The notes: generated from the letters alone by a model not told the origin. Numbered from the stretch's first letter, positions 16,524 to 25,940 are shown. The stretch: DNA of 64,000 bases from Miniphocaeibacter halophilus (GCF_016458825.1 NZ_CP066744.1:563001-627000), one strand, 5' to 3'. Made by a program: numbers and translations.

Positions 16524-16554
16524 AAAAAAGATCAAGAAGTTATCCTCTTGATCT
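16524..16554 (-). terminator. Terminator of the DEAD-box helicase gene
   Basis: GATCAAGA/TCTTGATC stem, loop of 8, T6 run on the minus strand, just past the helicase stop. Confidence 0.8.
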
Positions 16555-16559
16555 TAATA

Positions 16560-18245
16560 TTATATTTTTTTATTAGCTTTTTCTACAGATACTTTAGATC
16601 CTTTTATATGCTTGTTGTTAAGTTTCTTAACAACTTTATCAGCTACTTTATTGTCTACATCTACAAATGTAAATTTATCGTAAATATCTATATCTCCAAC
16701 TTCTTTTGCTGCAATTCCTGCATCATTACATAAAGCCGAAAGTATATGCTTTTGAGATACACCTTTTCTTTTTCCTGTATTAAGGAAGAGTCTTGTAGAA
16801 TTTTTTAATTTTCTATTTGGTTTTCTTTCTGTTCTTCCATCTTTTCCACGACGATCTCTTCTGTCTCTTCTATCGTCTTTTCTTCCCTTATCTCTGCCAA
16901 AGGAAGCTTTTTTATTGTTATCGACACTGTCTATTTCTTGATGTCCTTCTAAGCGATTATCTCTCATATATAGTTTCAATAATGCTGCTGCTATATGATT
17001 TGAACTATAATCTTCGCCTTCTAAAAGACCTATAATTTCAATTTGTTTTTCTAAATTTCCACCATCAAGAATTTTTCTAAGCTTTTCTATAATTTTAGAT
17101 GATTGTTTTGCCTCAATATCCTTTAATGTAGGTAAGGCCCTTCTTTCTATAGAAGTTTTAGTGTACTTTTCAATTTCTCTTAACATACTATAATCTCTGT
17201 TTGTTACAAAACTTATAGCTGTACCTTCTCTACCAGCCCTGGCTGTTCTTCCAATTCTATGAACATAATATTCATTGTCCTGTGGCATGTCGTAGTTAAC
17301 AACTAAGTCTACATCATCAACATCAATGCCTCTTGCTGCTACGTCTGTTGCTACTAAAATATCTATAGTACCTTTTCTGAACTTATTCATTACAACATCT
17401 CTTTGTACCTGCTTTAAATCACCATGTAATCCGTCAGCAAAGTAACCTCTACCTTGTAACTCTCCTGTAAGTTCATCTACCATTTTTTTAGTATTACAAA
17501 ATACTACAGTTAATTTTGGATTATAAATATCTAAGATTCTAGATAATACTTCTATTTTTATATTATTCTTTAATTCATAATAAAATTGAGTTACCTTAGG
17601 TACTGTTAATTCCTTATTAACTACTTTTACGATTTTAGGTTCATTTTGAAATTTTTTCGCAAATTTCATAATATTTTTATCCATTGTTGCTGAAAAGAAC
17701 AATGATTGTCTATGATCAGATACACTACCTAATACTAGTTCTATATCTTCTCTAAATCCCATATCAAACATTTCATCGGCTTCGTCTAATACAAATATAT
17801 TAACATTGTCCAATTTTAATGTTTTTCTTTTTATATGATCTATCACTCTACCAGGTGTTCCTATAACTACTTGAACTCCCTTTTTTAACGCTCTTAATTG
17901 TCTTTCAATTGGTTGCCCACCATATATAGGCAATACTTTCAAATCTTTCTTATATTTCGCTAATTTTGAAATTTCTTCAGATACTTGAATACATAATTCT
18001 CTTGTTGGACAAAGTACAATTGCTTGAACTTTATTTAATTTCGAATCAACTTTTTCGACAATAGGAATCCCAAAAGCGGCTGTTTTTCCTGTTCCTGTTT
18101 GAGCTTGACCAATTACGTCTTCTCCTTCCATCAAATAAGGTATAGCTTGAGCTTGTATTGGAGAGAATTCTTCAAATCCCATGTCGGAAACAGCTTTCAT
18201 TACCTCTTTTGATAGGTTAAAATCTTCAATTTTCTTTTCTGTCAT
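16560..18245 (-). CDS. DEAD-box ATP-dependent RNA helicase with DbpA-type RNA-binding domain
   Basis: A 561-residue helicase. All DEAD-box motifs are visible in order: the Q motif (GFEEFSPIQAQAIP), motif I AQTGTGKT, Ia PTRELCIQ, GTPGRVIDH, motif II DEAD, motif III SAT, VFCNTKK, ATDVAARGIDV and HRIGRTARAGREG. A basic, arginine-rich linker (RDRRGKDGRTERKPNRK region) precedes a C-terminal DbpA-like RNA-recognition domain (TRLFLNTGKRKGVSQKHIL to the end). The family unwinds structured RNA in ribosome assembly, mRNA decay and cold adaptation; CshA/DeaD/DbpA are the closest named types, and I cannot choose between them. The ATG has a GAGG site unusually far ahead (about 13 bases). Confidence 0.9.
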   Translation of the reverse strand: MTEKKIEDFNLSKEVMKAVSDMGFEEFSPIQAQAIPYLMEGEDVIGQAQTGTGKTAAFGIPIVEKVDSKLNKVQAIVLCPTRELCIQVSEEISKLAKYKKDLKVLPIYGGQPIERQLRALKKGVQVVIGTPGRVIDHIKRKTLKLDNVNIFVLDEADEMFDMGFREDIELVLGSVSDHRQSLFFSATMDKNIMKFAKKFQNEPKIVKVVNKELTVPKVTQFYYELKNNIKIEVLSRILDIYNPKLTVVFCNTKKMVDELTGELQGRGYFADGLHGDLKQVQRDVVMNKFRKGTIDILVATDVAARGIDVDDVDLVVNYDMPQDNEYYVHRIGRTARAGREGTAISFVTNRDYSMLREIEKYTKTSIERRALPTLKDIEAKQSSKIIEKLRKILDGGNLEKQIEIIGLLEGEDYSSNHIAAALLKLYMRDNRLEGHQEIDSVDNNKKASFGRDKGRKDDRRDRRDRRGKDGRTERKPNRKLKNSTRLFLNTGKRKGVSQKHILSALCNDAGIAAKEVGDIDIYDKFTFVDVDNKVADKVVKKLNNKHIKGSKVSVEKANKKI

Positions 18246-18284
18246 TAAGTATTTTTTACCTCTTTCTATTTTTTGTCCTCGTAT

Positions 18285-18313
18285 AATATATCACTAATAA
18301 TGGCTAAATACAA
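18285..18313 (-). promoter_or_regulatory. Promoter of the DEAD-box helicase gene
   Basis: Minus strand TTGTAT, 17 bases, TATATT, with an extended -10 TGA before it, about 40 bases ahead of the start. Confidence 0.55.
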
Positions 18314-18342
18314 ATGAATATGCATTTTATTTTAAAAAACAT

Positions 18343-18369
18343 AAAAAAAGAAGGTATTTTTACCTTCTA
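18343..18369 (-). terminator. Terminator of the Ntn-hydrolase-like gene unit
   Basis: GAAGGTA/TACCTTC stem with a 4-base loop and a T7 run on the minus strand; it overlaps the stop codon of the upstream gene. Confidence 0.75.
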
Positions 18370-19083
18370 ATATAATTCTTTTTTAGAAATCCAAATTTCT
18401 TCATCTGGCTTTATACCCAGTACATCAATGTTTCCACCAACTGTTTTTACAACATTTGTAAATCTCATTGTTTTAATTGTAATATCTATGGCAAATCTAC
18501 AAAAATCTATTGCATCTTGTAGATTAAAAAATTGAAATGGAATATCCAATTGAGGAAAAACAAATTTACTATTACCACTTACTTCTGTTTCGTTAAATAA
18601 TTTAGAAAAATAAATAGTTTCACCATCCCATGTAGCTCCTGCTATTTCCTTCCCAAAATCCTCTCTTTTACCTGTTGCTAAGTTAAATCTAACTATTTTC
18701 CTATTAAACTCCTTATCGTAACCGGCTACATGGAAAGTCGTATCTAAATTATTATTGAATTTATCAAAATACTTAATAATTTTCTCAACAACAATGTCTA
18801 CATTATCCTCTTCATAAATTTCTTCATTGATTATTTTTTCCACATGTCCGGAAATTGGTTCAGCAACATTGCTTTCAAAGTTCACAATTGCAGCTGTTCC
18901 GCAAGTGCTAATTCCTATTCCATTTTTTGTAAGAAATAATTTATTAACATTGTCACTTAGATTTATTCCAACATTGTTTATTATTTCATCATTTTGTCCT
19001 TTACTGGTATTATTGTATGTTATACGACTATCTGAGGCCATAACAATACCTTCATTACAGTAAGTTGTTATAATAAATGACAT
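18367..19083 (-). CDS. Proteasome-like (Ntn-hydrolase fold) protein of unknown function
   Basis: A 238-residue protein whose opening MSFIITTYCNEGIVMASDSRIT closely follows the start of proteasome beta-subunits, HslV and related Ntn hydrolases (T-T-x-x-x-x-x-G-I-V-M-A-S-D-x-R), and KLFLTKNGIGISTCGTAA fits the next strand pair. The candidate catalytic threonines are residues 6 and 7, not residue 2, so an N-terminal nucleophile would need removal of five residues; otherwise the fold is inactive or used differently. The C-terminal half (DAIDFCRFAIDITIKTMRF, GGNIDVLGIKPDEEIWISKKE) matches the layout of uncharacterised bacterial relatives. It heads no clear operon; GDPD and tag genes lie upstream on the same strand. 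Confidence 0.55.
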   Translation of the reverse strand: MSFIITTYCNEGIVMASDSRITYNNTSKGQNDEIINNVGINLSDNVNKLFLTKNGIGISTCGTAAIVNFESNVAEPISGHVEKIINEEIYEEDNVDIVVEKIIKYFDKFNNNLDTTFHVAGYDKEFNRKIVRFNLATGKREDFGKEIAGATWDGETIYFSKLFNETEVSGNSKFVFPQLDIPFQFFNLQDAIDFCRFAIDITIKTMRFTNVVKTVGGNIDVLGIKPDEEIWISKKELY

Positions 19084-19104
19084 TATTCCTCCTAATTAAA
19101 AATT

Positions 19105-19851
19105 TTACTTGTTGTTATATTCTTTTCTAAGAATCAAAGCCTCTTTAGGATAATCAGTTATAATTGAATCTAAATTTCTTTTAAAACAATAGGTCATATC
19201 CTCCTTATTATTCACAGTCCAAGGCCTTATTTTTTTAGTAATAAATTTTATAATTTCATCTTTGCTTTTTAGCTTTTTAATATTGGGATGTAATCCTTCA
19301 AAAATATCACTATTTTTAAATCTTATCATATTTCGGCTTTCTAAATCTATATTTTTTATTAGCCAGGCTTTTTTTGACTTTTTGTCAAATCTGTTAATCT
19401 TAATAAGGGATTTTATATTAAAACTGGAATATATATAGGAAAAAGATAGTTCTTGAGATTTTAAAAATTTAGCTAATTTTCTTTCAATTCCCCAATATCT
19501 TATTTTATCTGTTTTTATTTCAATATTTAAAACTCCCTTAAACTCCATTTCATTTAATAAATTAACAACCTCAGCTAATGTTGGAATTTTTTCGTTTTTA
19601 TAGATAGGATTAAACCAACTACCGGCGTCTAATTTCTTTATCTCCTTTAAAAACATTTTTTTAATAGCACCGGTGCCATCTGTTGTCCTGTCAACAGTTT
19701 CATCATGAATTACTATTAGTTCTTTGTCTTTACTTAAATGTACATCTATTTCTACGCCATCAGATCCAATTTCTACCGCTTCCTTTATTGAAGCCAATGT
19801 ATTTTCCGGATGAGTTCCTTTACTTCCTCTATGAGCAAATATTAATGTCAT
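19105..19851 (-). CDS. Glycerophosphodiester phosphodiesterase (GDPD)
   Basis: A 248-residue TIM-barrel phosphodiesterase. The N-terminal signature HRGSKGTHPENTLASI contains the catalytic histidine and arginine, and the metal-binding pair is in GVEIDVHLSKD, with the second catalytic histidine in VIHDETVDRTTDGTG. No signal peptide is present, so it is cytoplasmic like UgpQ rather than secreted GlpQ. It releases glycerol-3-phosphate from glycerophosphodiesters. It lies 11 bases after tag and 21 bases before the Ntn-like gene, suggesting one transcript. Confidence 0.88.
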   Translation of the reverse strand: MTLIFAHRGSKGTHPENTLASIKEAVEIGSDGVEIDVHLSKDKELIVIHDETVDRTTDGTGAIKKMFLKEIKKLDAGSWFNPIYKNEKIPTLAEVVNLLNEMEFKGVLNIEIKTDKIRYWGIERKLAKFLKSQELSFSYIYSSFNIKSLIKINRFDKKSKKAWLIKNIDLESRNMIRFKNSDIFEGLHPNIKKLKSKDEIIKFITKKIRPWTVNNKEDMTYCFKRNLDSIITDYPKEALILRKEYNNK

Positions 19852-19862
19852 ATTCTCTCCTA

Positions 19863-20426
19863 TTACCTATTCTTGCGACAATAAATTAAATGATCATCAA
19901 TTATTCCAATTGCTTGTAAATAAGAGTAAATTATTACCTCACCTACAAAAGTAAAACCTCTCTTTTTTAAATCCTTGCTTATGCTTTTTGAAAGGTCTGA
20001 ACTTGAAGGAATACTTGTAGTATCAGTCCATTGATTTATAACTTGCTTTCCATTAGTAAAACTCCAAATATATTTATCAAAAGTACCAAATTCCTCCTGC
20101 ACTTCTAAAAATCTTATTGCATTATTTATTGCCGATTCAATTTTTCTTCTATTTCTTATAATTCCCTTATTCTTTAAAAGTTCTTCCTTCTTCTTAATAT
20201 CATATTTTGCTACTTTACTAGGCTCAAAATTATCAAAAGCCTTCTTATATTCATTTCTTTTCTTCAAAATAATTGACCAACTAAGTCCAGCTTGAGCACC
20301 TTCTAGTATTAACATTTCAAAAAGATACCTATCATCATGATTGGGAATACCCCATTCATTATCGTGGTATTCCCTTTCAATTTTAGAATTTTCTGCCCAA
20401 TCACATATTCGATTTTCTTTTGACAT
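19863..20426 (-). CDS. tag: DNA-3-methyladenine glycosylase I
   Basis: A 187-residue base-excision repair enzyme of the Tag family. Seen: the N-terminal zinc-ligand region CDWAENS, the YHDNEWGIPNHDDRYLFEMLILEGAQAGLSWSIIL core that defines the family, a helix-hairpin-helix region, and the C-terminal YSYLQAIGIIDDH, where a histidine and cysteine (CRKNR) complete the zinc site. Tag removes 3-methyladenine from alkylated DNA. The ATG overlaps the stop of the upstream DUF6506 gene (TAATG), indicating translational coupling. Confidence 0.92.
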   Translation of the reverse strand: MSKENRICDWAENSKIEREYHDNEWGIPNHDDRYLFEMLILEGAQAGLSWSIILKKRNEYKKAFDNFEPSKVAKYDIKKKEELLKNKGIIRNRRKIESAINNAIRFLEVQEEFGTFDKYIWSFTNGKQVINQWTDTTSIPSSSDLSKSISKDLKKRGFTFVGEVIIYSYLQAIGIIDDHLIYCRKNR

Positions 20427-20734
20427 TATTTTTTCTTTCCAAATGTATAAAATTCATCTACTAAGGGCTTCATATCCTCATCAGTAACAACATAGCTTAT
20501 TCCTACTTTGTGCTCTGTTAATTCAATTAACTCTCTAGCCTTTTCTTTACCAAATGCACCGCATAGTTCAAAATCTTCTACACCTTCCTCAACAAATTTT
20601 AAAACATATTCTTTAGCCTCATTAAAATCTCTTACAGTTTGTACAATAGTTTTAAAATTTTTACTTCCAAACTCTATTCTATCTGTTTCCGGATTATAAA
20701 TTTTCCCCATTATTAGTGTAACGGATTTTTTCAT
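20426..20734 (-). CDS. DUF6506-like small protein
   Basis: A 102-residue cytoplasmic protein. The segment AKEYVLKFVEEGVEDFELCGAFGKEKARELIE with the ELCGAFG motif is the hallmark of DUF6506, a family of unknown function that looks like a small ligand-binding alpha/beta protein. The start ATG 20734 is chosen because GAGAGG lies 6 bases ahead; the longer frame from 20758 lacks a site. Coupled to tag by a stop/start overlap. Confidence 0.6.
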   Translation of the reverse strand: MKKSVTLIMGKIYNPETDRIEFGSKNFKTIVQTVRDFNEAKEYVLKFVEEGVEDFELCGAFGKEKARELIELTEHKVGISYVVTDEDMKPLVDEFYTFGKKK

Positions 20735-20934
20735 TCTATACCTCTCTTTCAAAACCATCTTTTTGAAATTAAACTTTCTTAAATTAGTTATAAAAATATT
20801 AATACAATTTTAATAACCTTCAACTTATATTACTTATACCCTTATCTACTATAAAATTTTTTTACTTTAAATAATTATGGTATACTCCTATAATAAGATT
20901 TATTCACTAAATTTATTATTAACAAGGAGTAAAT

Positions 20935-21219
20935 ATGCAATTTATTAAATTAATTTATAGCTATTTTGTATTAATAAATATATTAACATTTGTTTTTTAT
21001 GGAGTAGATAAATATAAAGCTACTAAAAACCAATACAGAATATCTGAATTTTTCCTTCTATTATTAGTAGTAATTGGAGGTTTTTTAGGCAGTGCTTTTG
21101 GAATGCTCTTATTTAAACATAAACTATCTAAAAAGAAATTTATTATAACTATAATTATAGCTACAATATTCTATATATTATTAATTGGTGCTTATGTTTT
21201 TAACCTAAAACCTTTTTAA
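20935..21219 (+). CDS. DUF1294 family membrane protein
   Basis: A 94-residue protein with three hydrophobic segments: NILTFVFYGVDKYKA, then a conserved RISEFFLLLLVVIGGFLGSAFGMLLFKHK segment, then a last helix. The pattern of a K-A-x-x-x-x-x-R-I-s-E between the first two helices and G-G-x-x-G-x in the second is DUF1294. Function unknown. AAGGAG is well placed before ATG 20935. The 3' end overlaps the convergent aldehyde dehydrogenase gene by 20 bases. Confidence 0.8.
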   Translation: MQFIKLIYSYFVLINILTFVFYGVDKYKATKNQYRISEFFLLLLVVIGGFLGSAFGMLLFKHKLSKKKFIITIIIATIFYILLIGAYVFNLKPF

Positions 21220-22549
21220 TAATTTTAAACTTTTTTTCTGTATAAGGTGGATATCTTAAAAAATTTGATAATCCACTTTTAGATACAACGACTCCCGTTT
21301 CATGGGTAAAAGTATCAACACTGTATTTTCCATGATAATTACCTAGTCCACTTCCTCCAACTCCACCAAAAGGCAGTTTAATTTCAGACACATGTACTAT
21401 AACATCATTTATACAACCACCACCAAAGTTTAAATAATTTACTATTTTTTTTACATTTTCATTCTTATTACTAAAAATATATAAAGCTAGAGGACTTGGT
21501 TTAGTTTTAACCTTTTCAATTATATCACTAAGATTTTCATATTCAATAATCGGTAAAATAGGACCAAATATTTCATCTCTCATAATTTCATCATCAAAAC
21601 TTGCATTAGTTAAAATAGTTGGCATGAAGGCTCTGTCCTCAATATTAAATTCTCCACCATAAATATCATTTCTTCCTTTAATTAATGAAGATAATTGTTC
21701 TACTTTTTCCTCTGTAATTATTTTCGTTAAATTCTCCCTGTTATTATAATTTAAATTAATTTCTTTTTTGAAAAAATCAATAAACTCTTCCCTTTTTTTC
21801 TTGTGTATAAAAACATAGTCCGGTGCTACACAGGTTTGACCTGCATTTAAAAACTTACCCCATGCAATTTTTTTAACAGCATCTTTTATTTTAGCCGTTT
21901 CATCAACTATACATGGACTTTTCCCTCCTAGTTCTAAAACAACCGGAGCTAAATTTTCTGCTGCCTTTTTATATATAATTCCCCCTACTTTTCTGCTACC
22001 GGTAAAAAAATAAAAATCATACCTTTCATCTAGAATTTCATTATGAGAATAATCATCAGCAAAATATAGCACCTCATTTGGAAGTACCTTGGTAATTTCT
22101 TTAATAATGTTGTTAGTTTGAGGAACTTTTCTAGAAGTTTTTAATATAACTGTATTTCCTGCAGCTATAGCACCTATTGTAGGAATTATTGCAAGTTGAA
22201 AAGGATAATTCCATGGTGATTGTACTAAAACTTGTCCAAAAGGCTTTTTTAATACTATTCCCCTACCCGGTAAAATATTTAAAGAAGTTCCTGTGTTTTT
22301 TATAGTAATTAATTTATGTAAATTATTTATTAAATATTCTAGTTCACCAATAACAACTTGATATTCTGTTAAAAAACTCTCATAATTATGTTTACCTAAA
22401 TCCTCTTTTATTGCACCTAAAATTTCACCTTTAGAATTTTTTATTTTATCTCTTAACTCTTTTAAAAAATCTATTCTTTTATTAACACTTAATAAATTTC
22501 CGGAGTTGTAGAAATCTCTTTGTGATTTTACTATTTCTGATAAACTCAT
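21200..22549 (-). CDS. Aldehyde dehydrogenase, class-3-like
   Basis: A 449-residue NAD(P)-dependent aldehyde dehydrogenase of the shorter class-3/YwdH-like length. Motifs seen: the oxyanion/nucleotide region QSPWNYPFQLAIIP, ELGGKSPCIVD with the general-base glutamate, NAGQTCVAPDYVF with the catalytic cysteine, and EIFGPILPI near the end. It oxidises medium-chain or aromatic aldehydes to acids. Start ATG 22549 has GAGGTG ahead; an upstream in-frame ATG (22597) lacks a ribosome site. Tail-to-tail overlap with the DUF1294 gene. Confidence 0.88.
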   Translation of the reverse strand: MSLSEIVKSQRDFYNSGNLLSVNKRIDFLKELRDKIKNSKGEILGAIKEDLGKHNYESFLTEYQVVIGELEYLINNLHKLITIKNTGTSLNILPGRGIVLKKPFGQVLVQSPWNYPFQLAIIPTIGAIAAGNTVILKTSRKVPQTNNIIKEITKVLPNEVLYFADDYSHNEILDERYDFYFFTGSRKVGGIIYKKAAENLAPVVLELGGKSPCIVDETAKIKDAVKKIAWGKFLNAGQTCVAPDYVFIHKKKREEFIDFFKKEINLNYNNRENLTKIITEEKVEQLSSLIKGRNDIYGGEFNIEDRAFMPTILTNASFDDEIMRDEIFGPILPIIEYENLSDIIEKVKTKPSPLALYIFSNKNENVKKIVNYLNFGGGCINDVIVHVSEIKLPFGGVGGSGLGNYHGKYSVDTFTHETGVVVSKSGLSNFLRYPPYTEKKFKIIKKVLG

Positions 22550-22612
22550 TTTACACCTCTTTATATAATTACCCTTATAATAGAATAATATTTTCACCTC
22601 ATTAATAACACA

Positions 22613-22660
22613 AAAAAAGATAATACTTTTTAAAATATATCAAAAAATATTATCTTTTTC
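22613..22660 (-). terminator. Terminator of the second CWB2 gene
   Basis: AAAAAGATAATA/TATTATCTTTTT stem with a 22-base AT loop; T's follow on the minus strand. Confidence 0.6.
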
Positions 22661-22672
22661 TAATCTATTTAA

Positions 22673-24799
22673 TTATCTGTTACCAAGTATATAATTCATA
22701 ACAACTTCCGGCAAATTGTTACTTCTAGATAATAATATTGGATAACCATTTTTCGCTGCATATGGTGCACCAACTATAGCATCTGAGAATACTTCTCCAC
22801 TTGCTATTACTATGTGCTGTGTTTTTCCATATACTTGTTCTGCTATTAATACTGATGTTTCATACCTGTCAGAACCTGCTACTCTATTTACTTCGGTTAA
22901 TTCCTTAACTTCTTTTTCTACCTTATTTGATACTGAATTACTTCCTCCACCAATTGTTACTTCGGTTAATTCCCAATCTTTTATTGCTTTTTCTATATTT
23001 TCCGGTAATTGACTTGGTTTTGTTAACAATATTGGCATATCTTGTTCAACTGCCATAGATGTCATTGCTATAGCATCTGGGAAATTTGTTCCATCTACTA
23101 ATATTGCTTCTGACTTACTATCAGTTAAGTTTCTAACTTGATTTCCTACAAGTATAGCTGTGTCATATCTATCAGAACCACCAATTCTCTTTAAAGTATA
23201 GCTAGATAATTCTTCCTCTACTTTCTTAGATACAGAAGAGTTTCCACCTATTATTATTACTTTAGTTGCTCCAAGTCTATTTATTTCAGCTTTTACTTCT
23301 GCCGGAATAGAATCTTTTCTTGTTAGCATTATTGGTGCATCTAGTTTATTTGCAAGTACTGTTGCTGTTAATTCATCTGTATATTTTTCTCCACTTGCTA
23401 GTAATACTATATTAGAGCTATCATATTCTCTTGATACCTCTACAGATGTTTCATAACGATCCTTTCCAGACAATCTATATTGTACAAAGTCCATTAATTG
23501 ACTTTTTACTCTTTCAGTTAAAGTATCTCTACCACCTACTAAGGTTATTTCCTTAATTATTTCTACAGGCCTTGCTGGTTTATTTGGTTCTGTTGGTTTT
23601 GGTGCATCTACTTCTTTTTTTATTGAAAGTTCTAACGCCTTATTATATTCTCTTTCTTCATAATGCATATATGACTTTTGTCCATCGTCATCTTTGTAAA
23701 TATTAGAAGTATATAAATATGGTGTTAGTATTATTTTGTCTCCAGTAGAATTTAAACAATCTGTAAAATCTAAAGGTAAGGTAATTTCTGTTATAAATTC
23801 TAAACTCTCATTAGGATTTATCATTTTTGATAAAACACTCTTATTTCCCAATTTTTCCGGTAATTCAAATATTATATCAGGTTTACCAACTGTCATCGTC
23901 GGATTTTTTATAATTTCCTTTTCACCAAAATCCAATCCGGAAACTAACCTTGTATTAGGTAGATTTTTACTGGTATTTTTAATTTCCACTTTTAACTTGA
24001 TTTTTTCTCCAGGTTCATAACTTTCTTTTGGCTCCAATACTGTTAAAGAAATATCTGATGATTCCAAATATAAAAAATTAATTGGATAATCCTTTTGATG
24101 TCTTTCAACTCCTCCATTTAATTGTAAATCATTTGTGTACCATTCCGCTTTGCCTTGTAATGTTATATATGGATTTACCATTAATTCATCCAAAATATTA
24201 TAAGTAAAATTTACTGTTCCTTTATGAGATAATCTATTTATATACTCACCATAATCTGGTTTTCCTTTATCATTTAATAATTCAAAATAAATATTAAAAA
24301 AATTAATTTTATTCCAGTTGCTTTTTTCTTTTTCTAATTCTTTTTGAATATTTTCTCTTTTAATAATGAAATTTTGTTCTTCATTAGGTTTATATATTTT
24401 ATCTTCTACACCTATACCTACAAAAGAATTATTTAACATCATTCTTCCTGATAGCTTCACACCTTTGTTTATCCAATTATTATCCTTATATTTTTCCACA
24501 GTTATCTCAGGAACTTCAATTTTTTTCAATTGCTGAGCATTATATTTTCCATTTTCAAAACTATTTACTTGTATGCGGTAATCCATGCCTATACCTGTTT
24601 TTATATTTTCAAATCCAAAATTATCTATTTGAAAAGTTACTTCCTGCCCTATCCTTGGTACAAAATTAGATGGTGTTATAGTAATTTCTGTTGGTTCTTT
24701 TGGTAAACTATTATCTGCCTTGGCAACACCACTACTATTAATTAATATTGCTAAAATAAATATTAATGATAGTATTTTTCTTCCCTTTTTATTTTTCAT
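22673..24799 (-). CDS. Secreted surface protein with C-terminal CWB2 repeats
   Basis: A 708-residue exported protein. Residues 1-28 form a signal peptide (basic start, then ILSLIFILAILINSSGVAKA). Residues ~30-400 form a hydrophilic ectodomain with beta-rich segments (VTFQIDNFG, SLTVLEPKESYEPGEKIKLKVEIKN reads like an Ig/CARDB-type domain) but no enzyme motif. A proline-rich linker (PKPTEPNKPARPVE) leads to three cell-wall-binding repeat 2 modules with SGKDRYETSV, GGSDRYDTAI and AGSDRYETSV signatures, which bind anionic wall polymers. It is therefore an S-layer-like or adhesin-type surface protein. Single-gene unit with its own promoter and terminator. Confidence 0.85.
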   Translation of the reverse strand: MKNKKGRKILSLIFILAILINSSGVAKADNSLPKEPTEITITPSNFVPRIGQEVTFQIDNFGFENIKTGIGMDYRIQVNSFENGKYNAQQLKKIEVPEITVEKYKDNNWINKGVKLSGRMMLNNSFVGIGVEDKIYKPNEEQNFIIKRENIQKELEKEKSNWNKINFFNIYFELLNDKGKPDYGEYINRLSHKGTVNFTYNILDELMVNPYITLQGKAEWYTNDLQLNGGVERHQKDYPINFLYLESSDISLTVLEPKESYEPGEKIKLKVEIKNTSKNLPNTRLVSGLDFGEKEIIKNPTMTVGKPDIIFELPEKLGNKSVLSKMINPNESLEFITEITLPLDFTDCLNSTGDKIILTPYLYTSNIYKDDDGQKSYMHYEEREYNKALELSIKKEVDAPKPTEPNKPARPVEIIKEITLVGGRDTLTERVKSQLMDFVQYRLSGKDRYETSVEVSREYDSSNIVLLASGEKYTDELTATVLANKLDAPIMLTRKDSIPAEVKAEINRLGATKVIIIGGNSSVSKKVEEELSSYTLKRIGGSDRYDTAILVGNQVRNLTDSKSEAILVDGTNFPDAIAMTSMAVEQDMPILLTKPSQLPENIEKAIKDWELTEVTIGGGSNSVSNKVEKEVKELTEVNRVAGSDRYETSVLIAEQVYGKTQHIVIASGEVFSDAIVGAPYAAKNGYPILLSRSNNLPEVVMNYILGNR

Positions 24800-24846
24800 G
24801 TCCCTCTCCTCTCAATATATAGTTAAAATTATTTAAGTACCTATAG

Positions 24847-24875
24847 ATATTATCAGAGAGATTTTTAAGTTTCAA
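24847..24875 (-). promoter_or_regulatory. Promoter of the CWB2 surface protein gene
   Basis: Minus strand TTGAAA, exactly 17 bases, TAATAT, giving a leader of about 40 bases. The rest of the 302-base gap (24800-25101) is AT-rich with no further gene; its other end holds the terminator of the next gene. Confidence 0.6.
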
Positions 24876-25042
24876 TCAAGTATATTAATAATATTAAATT
24901 TATTATATATATTTTTTTATATATATTTACCATAATTTATTTAAATAATTTAATATATTATTTTTAAAACAAATGATTTGAATTTTGTAATTCTTGTTAA
25001 TTGTTTTTCAATTTAATTACCACAACTATTAGAAATCTTCAC

Positions 25043-25093
25043 AAAAAAACCGACTAGCAATCATTAGTTTCCACTAAATTTTGATAGTCGGTA
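25043..25093 (-). terminator. Terminator of the ferredoxin/flavodoxin gene
   Basis: ACCGACTA and TAGTCGGT arms with a long loop; T7 follows on the minus strand. Confidence 0.65.
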
Positions 25094-25101
25094 TATGTTT
25101 T

Positions 25102-25866
25102 TTAAATAAATATTTCCGGTTCTTTTCTTTCTGCATTATCTGTTTTAAATTTTTCATAGGCCATATTATATTGTTCCATATGATAGTTTCTTGAACCCGT
25201 TGGACAATTATAAATACAAGCAGTACAATTAATACATTTGCTTTCATTAGTTTCTTTAGGGTTTTCTATTGAAATAGCTTCTACTGGACAAATCTTTACA
25301 CAGTTTCCACAGTTTATACATAGGTCATCTCCAGTTGGCATTAAGGCTTTTTTGTTTTCATCTTTATATGGTCTATTTCCTTTTATTTTAAGTTCATTAA
25401 ATTCCAAACTCTCTAATTTATTTTTACATTTATTAGCAAAGTCCTTTAATTTAATTTCATCTTTTTCATCCGGTCTATTGTTTGCTACTTCCGGAAAGAT
25501 TGAATGTCTTGTAATAAAGGCTGCTGCTCCTAGAATTTTAAACCCTTGTTCTTTTAAAATATCTGTTAGTTCCAGTAATGCGTCATCATATTCCCTATTT
25601 CCATAAGCGACAAGAGCAATAGCAGGTGTATCATTTCCTTTGAATTTTTTTAATTTACTTATGCATATTTCAGGAATTCTACCGGCATAAACAGGCATTG
25701 TTACAACCAATAGTTCCTCTTTTCCAAGATTTTGCTCCTTAACTTCTTCCTTTAATAAAAAATCAAATGTTTTAATATCTCCTTTAAAATTACCTACAAA
25801 TATTTGGGATAATTTCCTTGTCCTCCCACTTGGACTAAAGTATATTTCTCTTATATTTTTATTCAT
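25102..25866 (-). CDS. EFR1-type flavodoxin/ferredoxin fusion protein
   Basis: A 254-residue electron-transfer protein. The N-terminal ~150 residues follow the flavodoxin fold (IREIYFSPSGRTRKLSQIF as the FMN phosphate loop, VVTMPVYAGRIPEICISKL, ALVAYGNREYDDAL). The C-terminal part has two 4Fe-4S clusters of the 2[4Fe-4S] ferredoxin type: CINCGNCVKICP and CINCTACIYNCP. Such EFR1 proteins pass electrons in anaerobes. Start ATG 25866 behind GGGGGG-rich ribosome site. Neighbours are unrelated, so the redox partner is not evident. Confidence 0.87.
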   Translation of the reverse strand: MNKNIREIYFSPSGRTRKLSQIFVGNFKGDIKTFDFLLKEEVKEQNLGKEELLVVTMPVYAGRIPEICISKLKKFKGNDTPAIALVAYGNREYDDALLELTDILKEQGFKILGAAAFITRHSIFPEVANNRPDEKDEIKLKDFANKCKNKLESLEFNELKIKGNRPYKDENKKALMPTGDDLCINCGNCVKICPVEAISIENPKETNESKCINCTACIYNCPTGSRNYHMEQYNMAYEKFKTDNAERKEPEIFI

Positions 25867-25898
25867 AATTCCCCCCTGTAATTACTTAATTTAAAATA

Positions 25899-25940
25899 AA
25901 AAAGCTCTTTATGATAATACTTATATCATAAAAAGCTATT
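25899..25940 (-). terminator. Terminator of the SH3 protein gene
   Basis: AGCTCTTTATGATA/TATCATAAAAAGCT arms (one or two mismatches), 7-base loop, T6 following on the minus strand. Confidence 0.7.
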
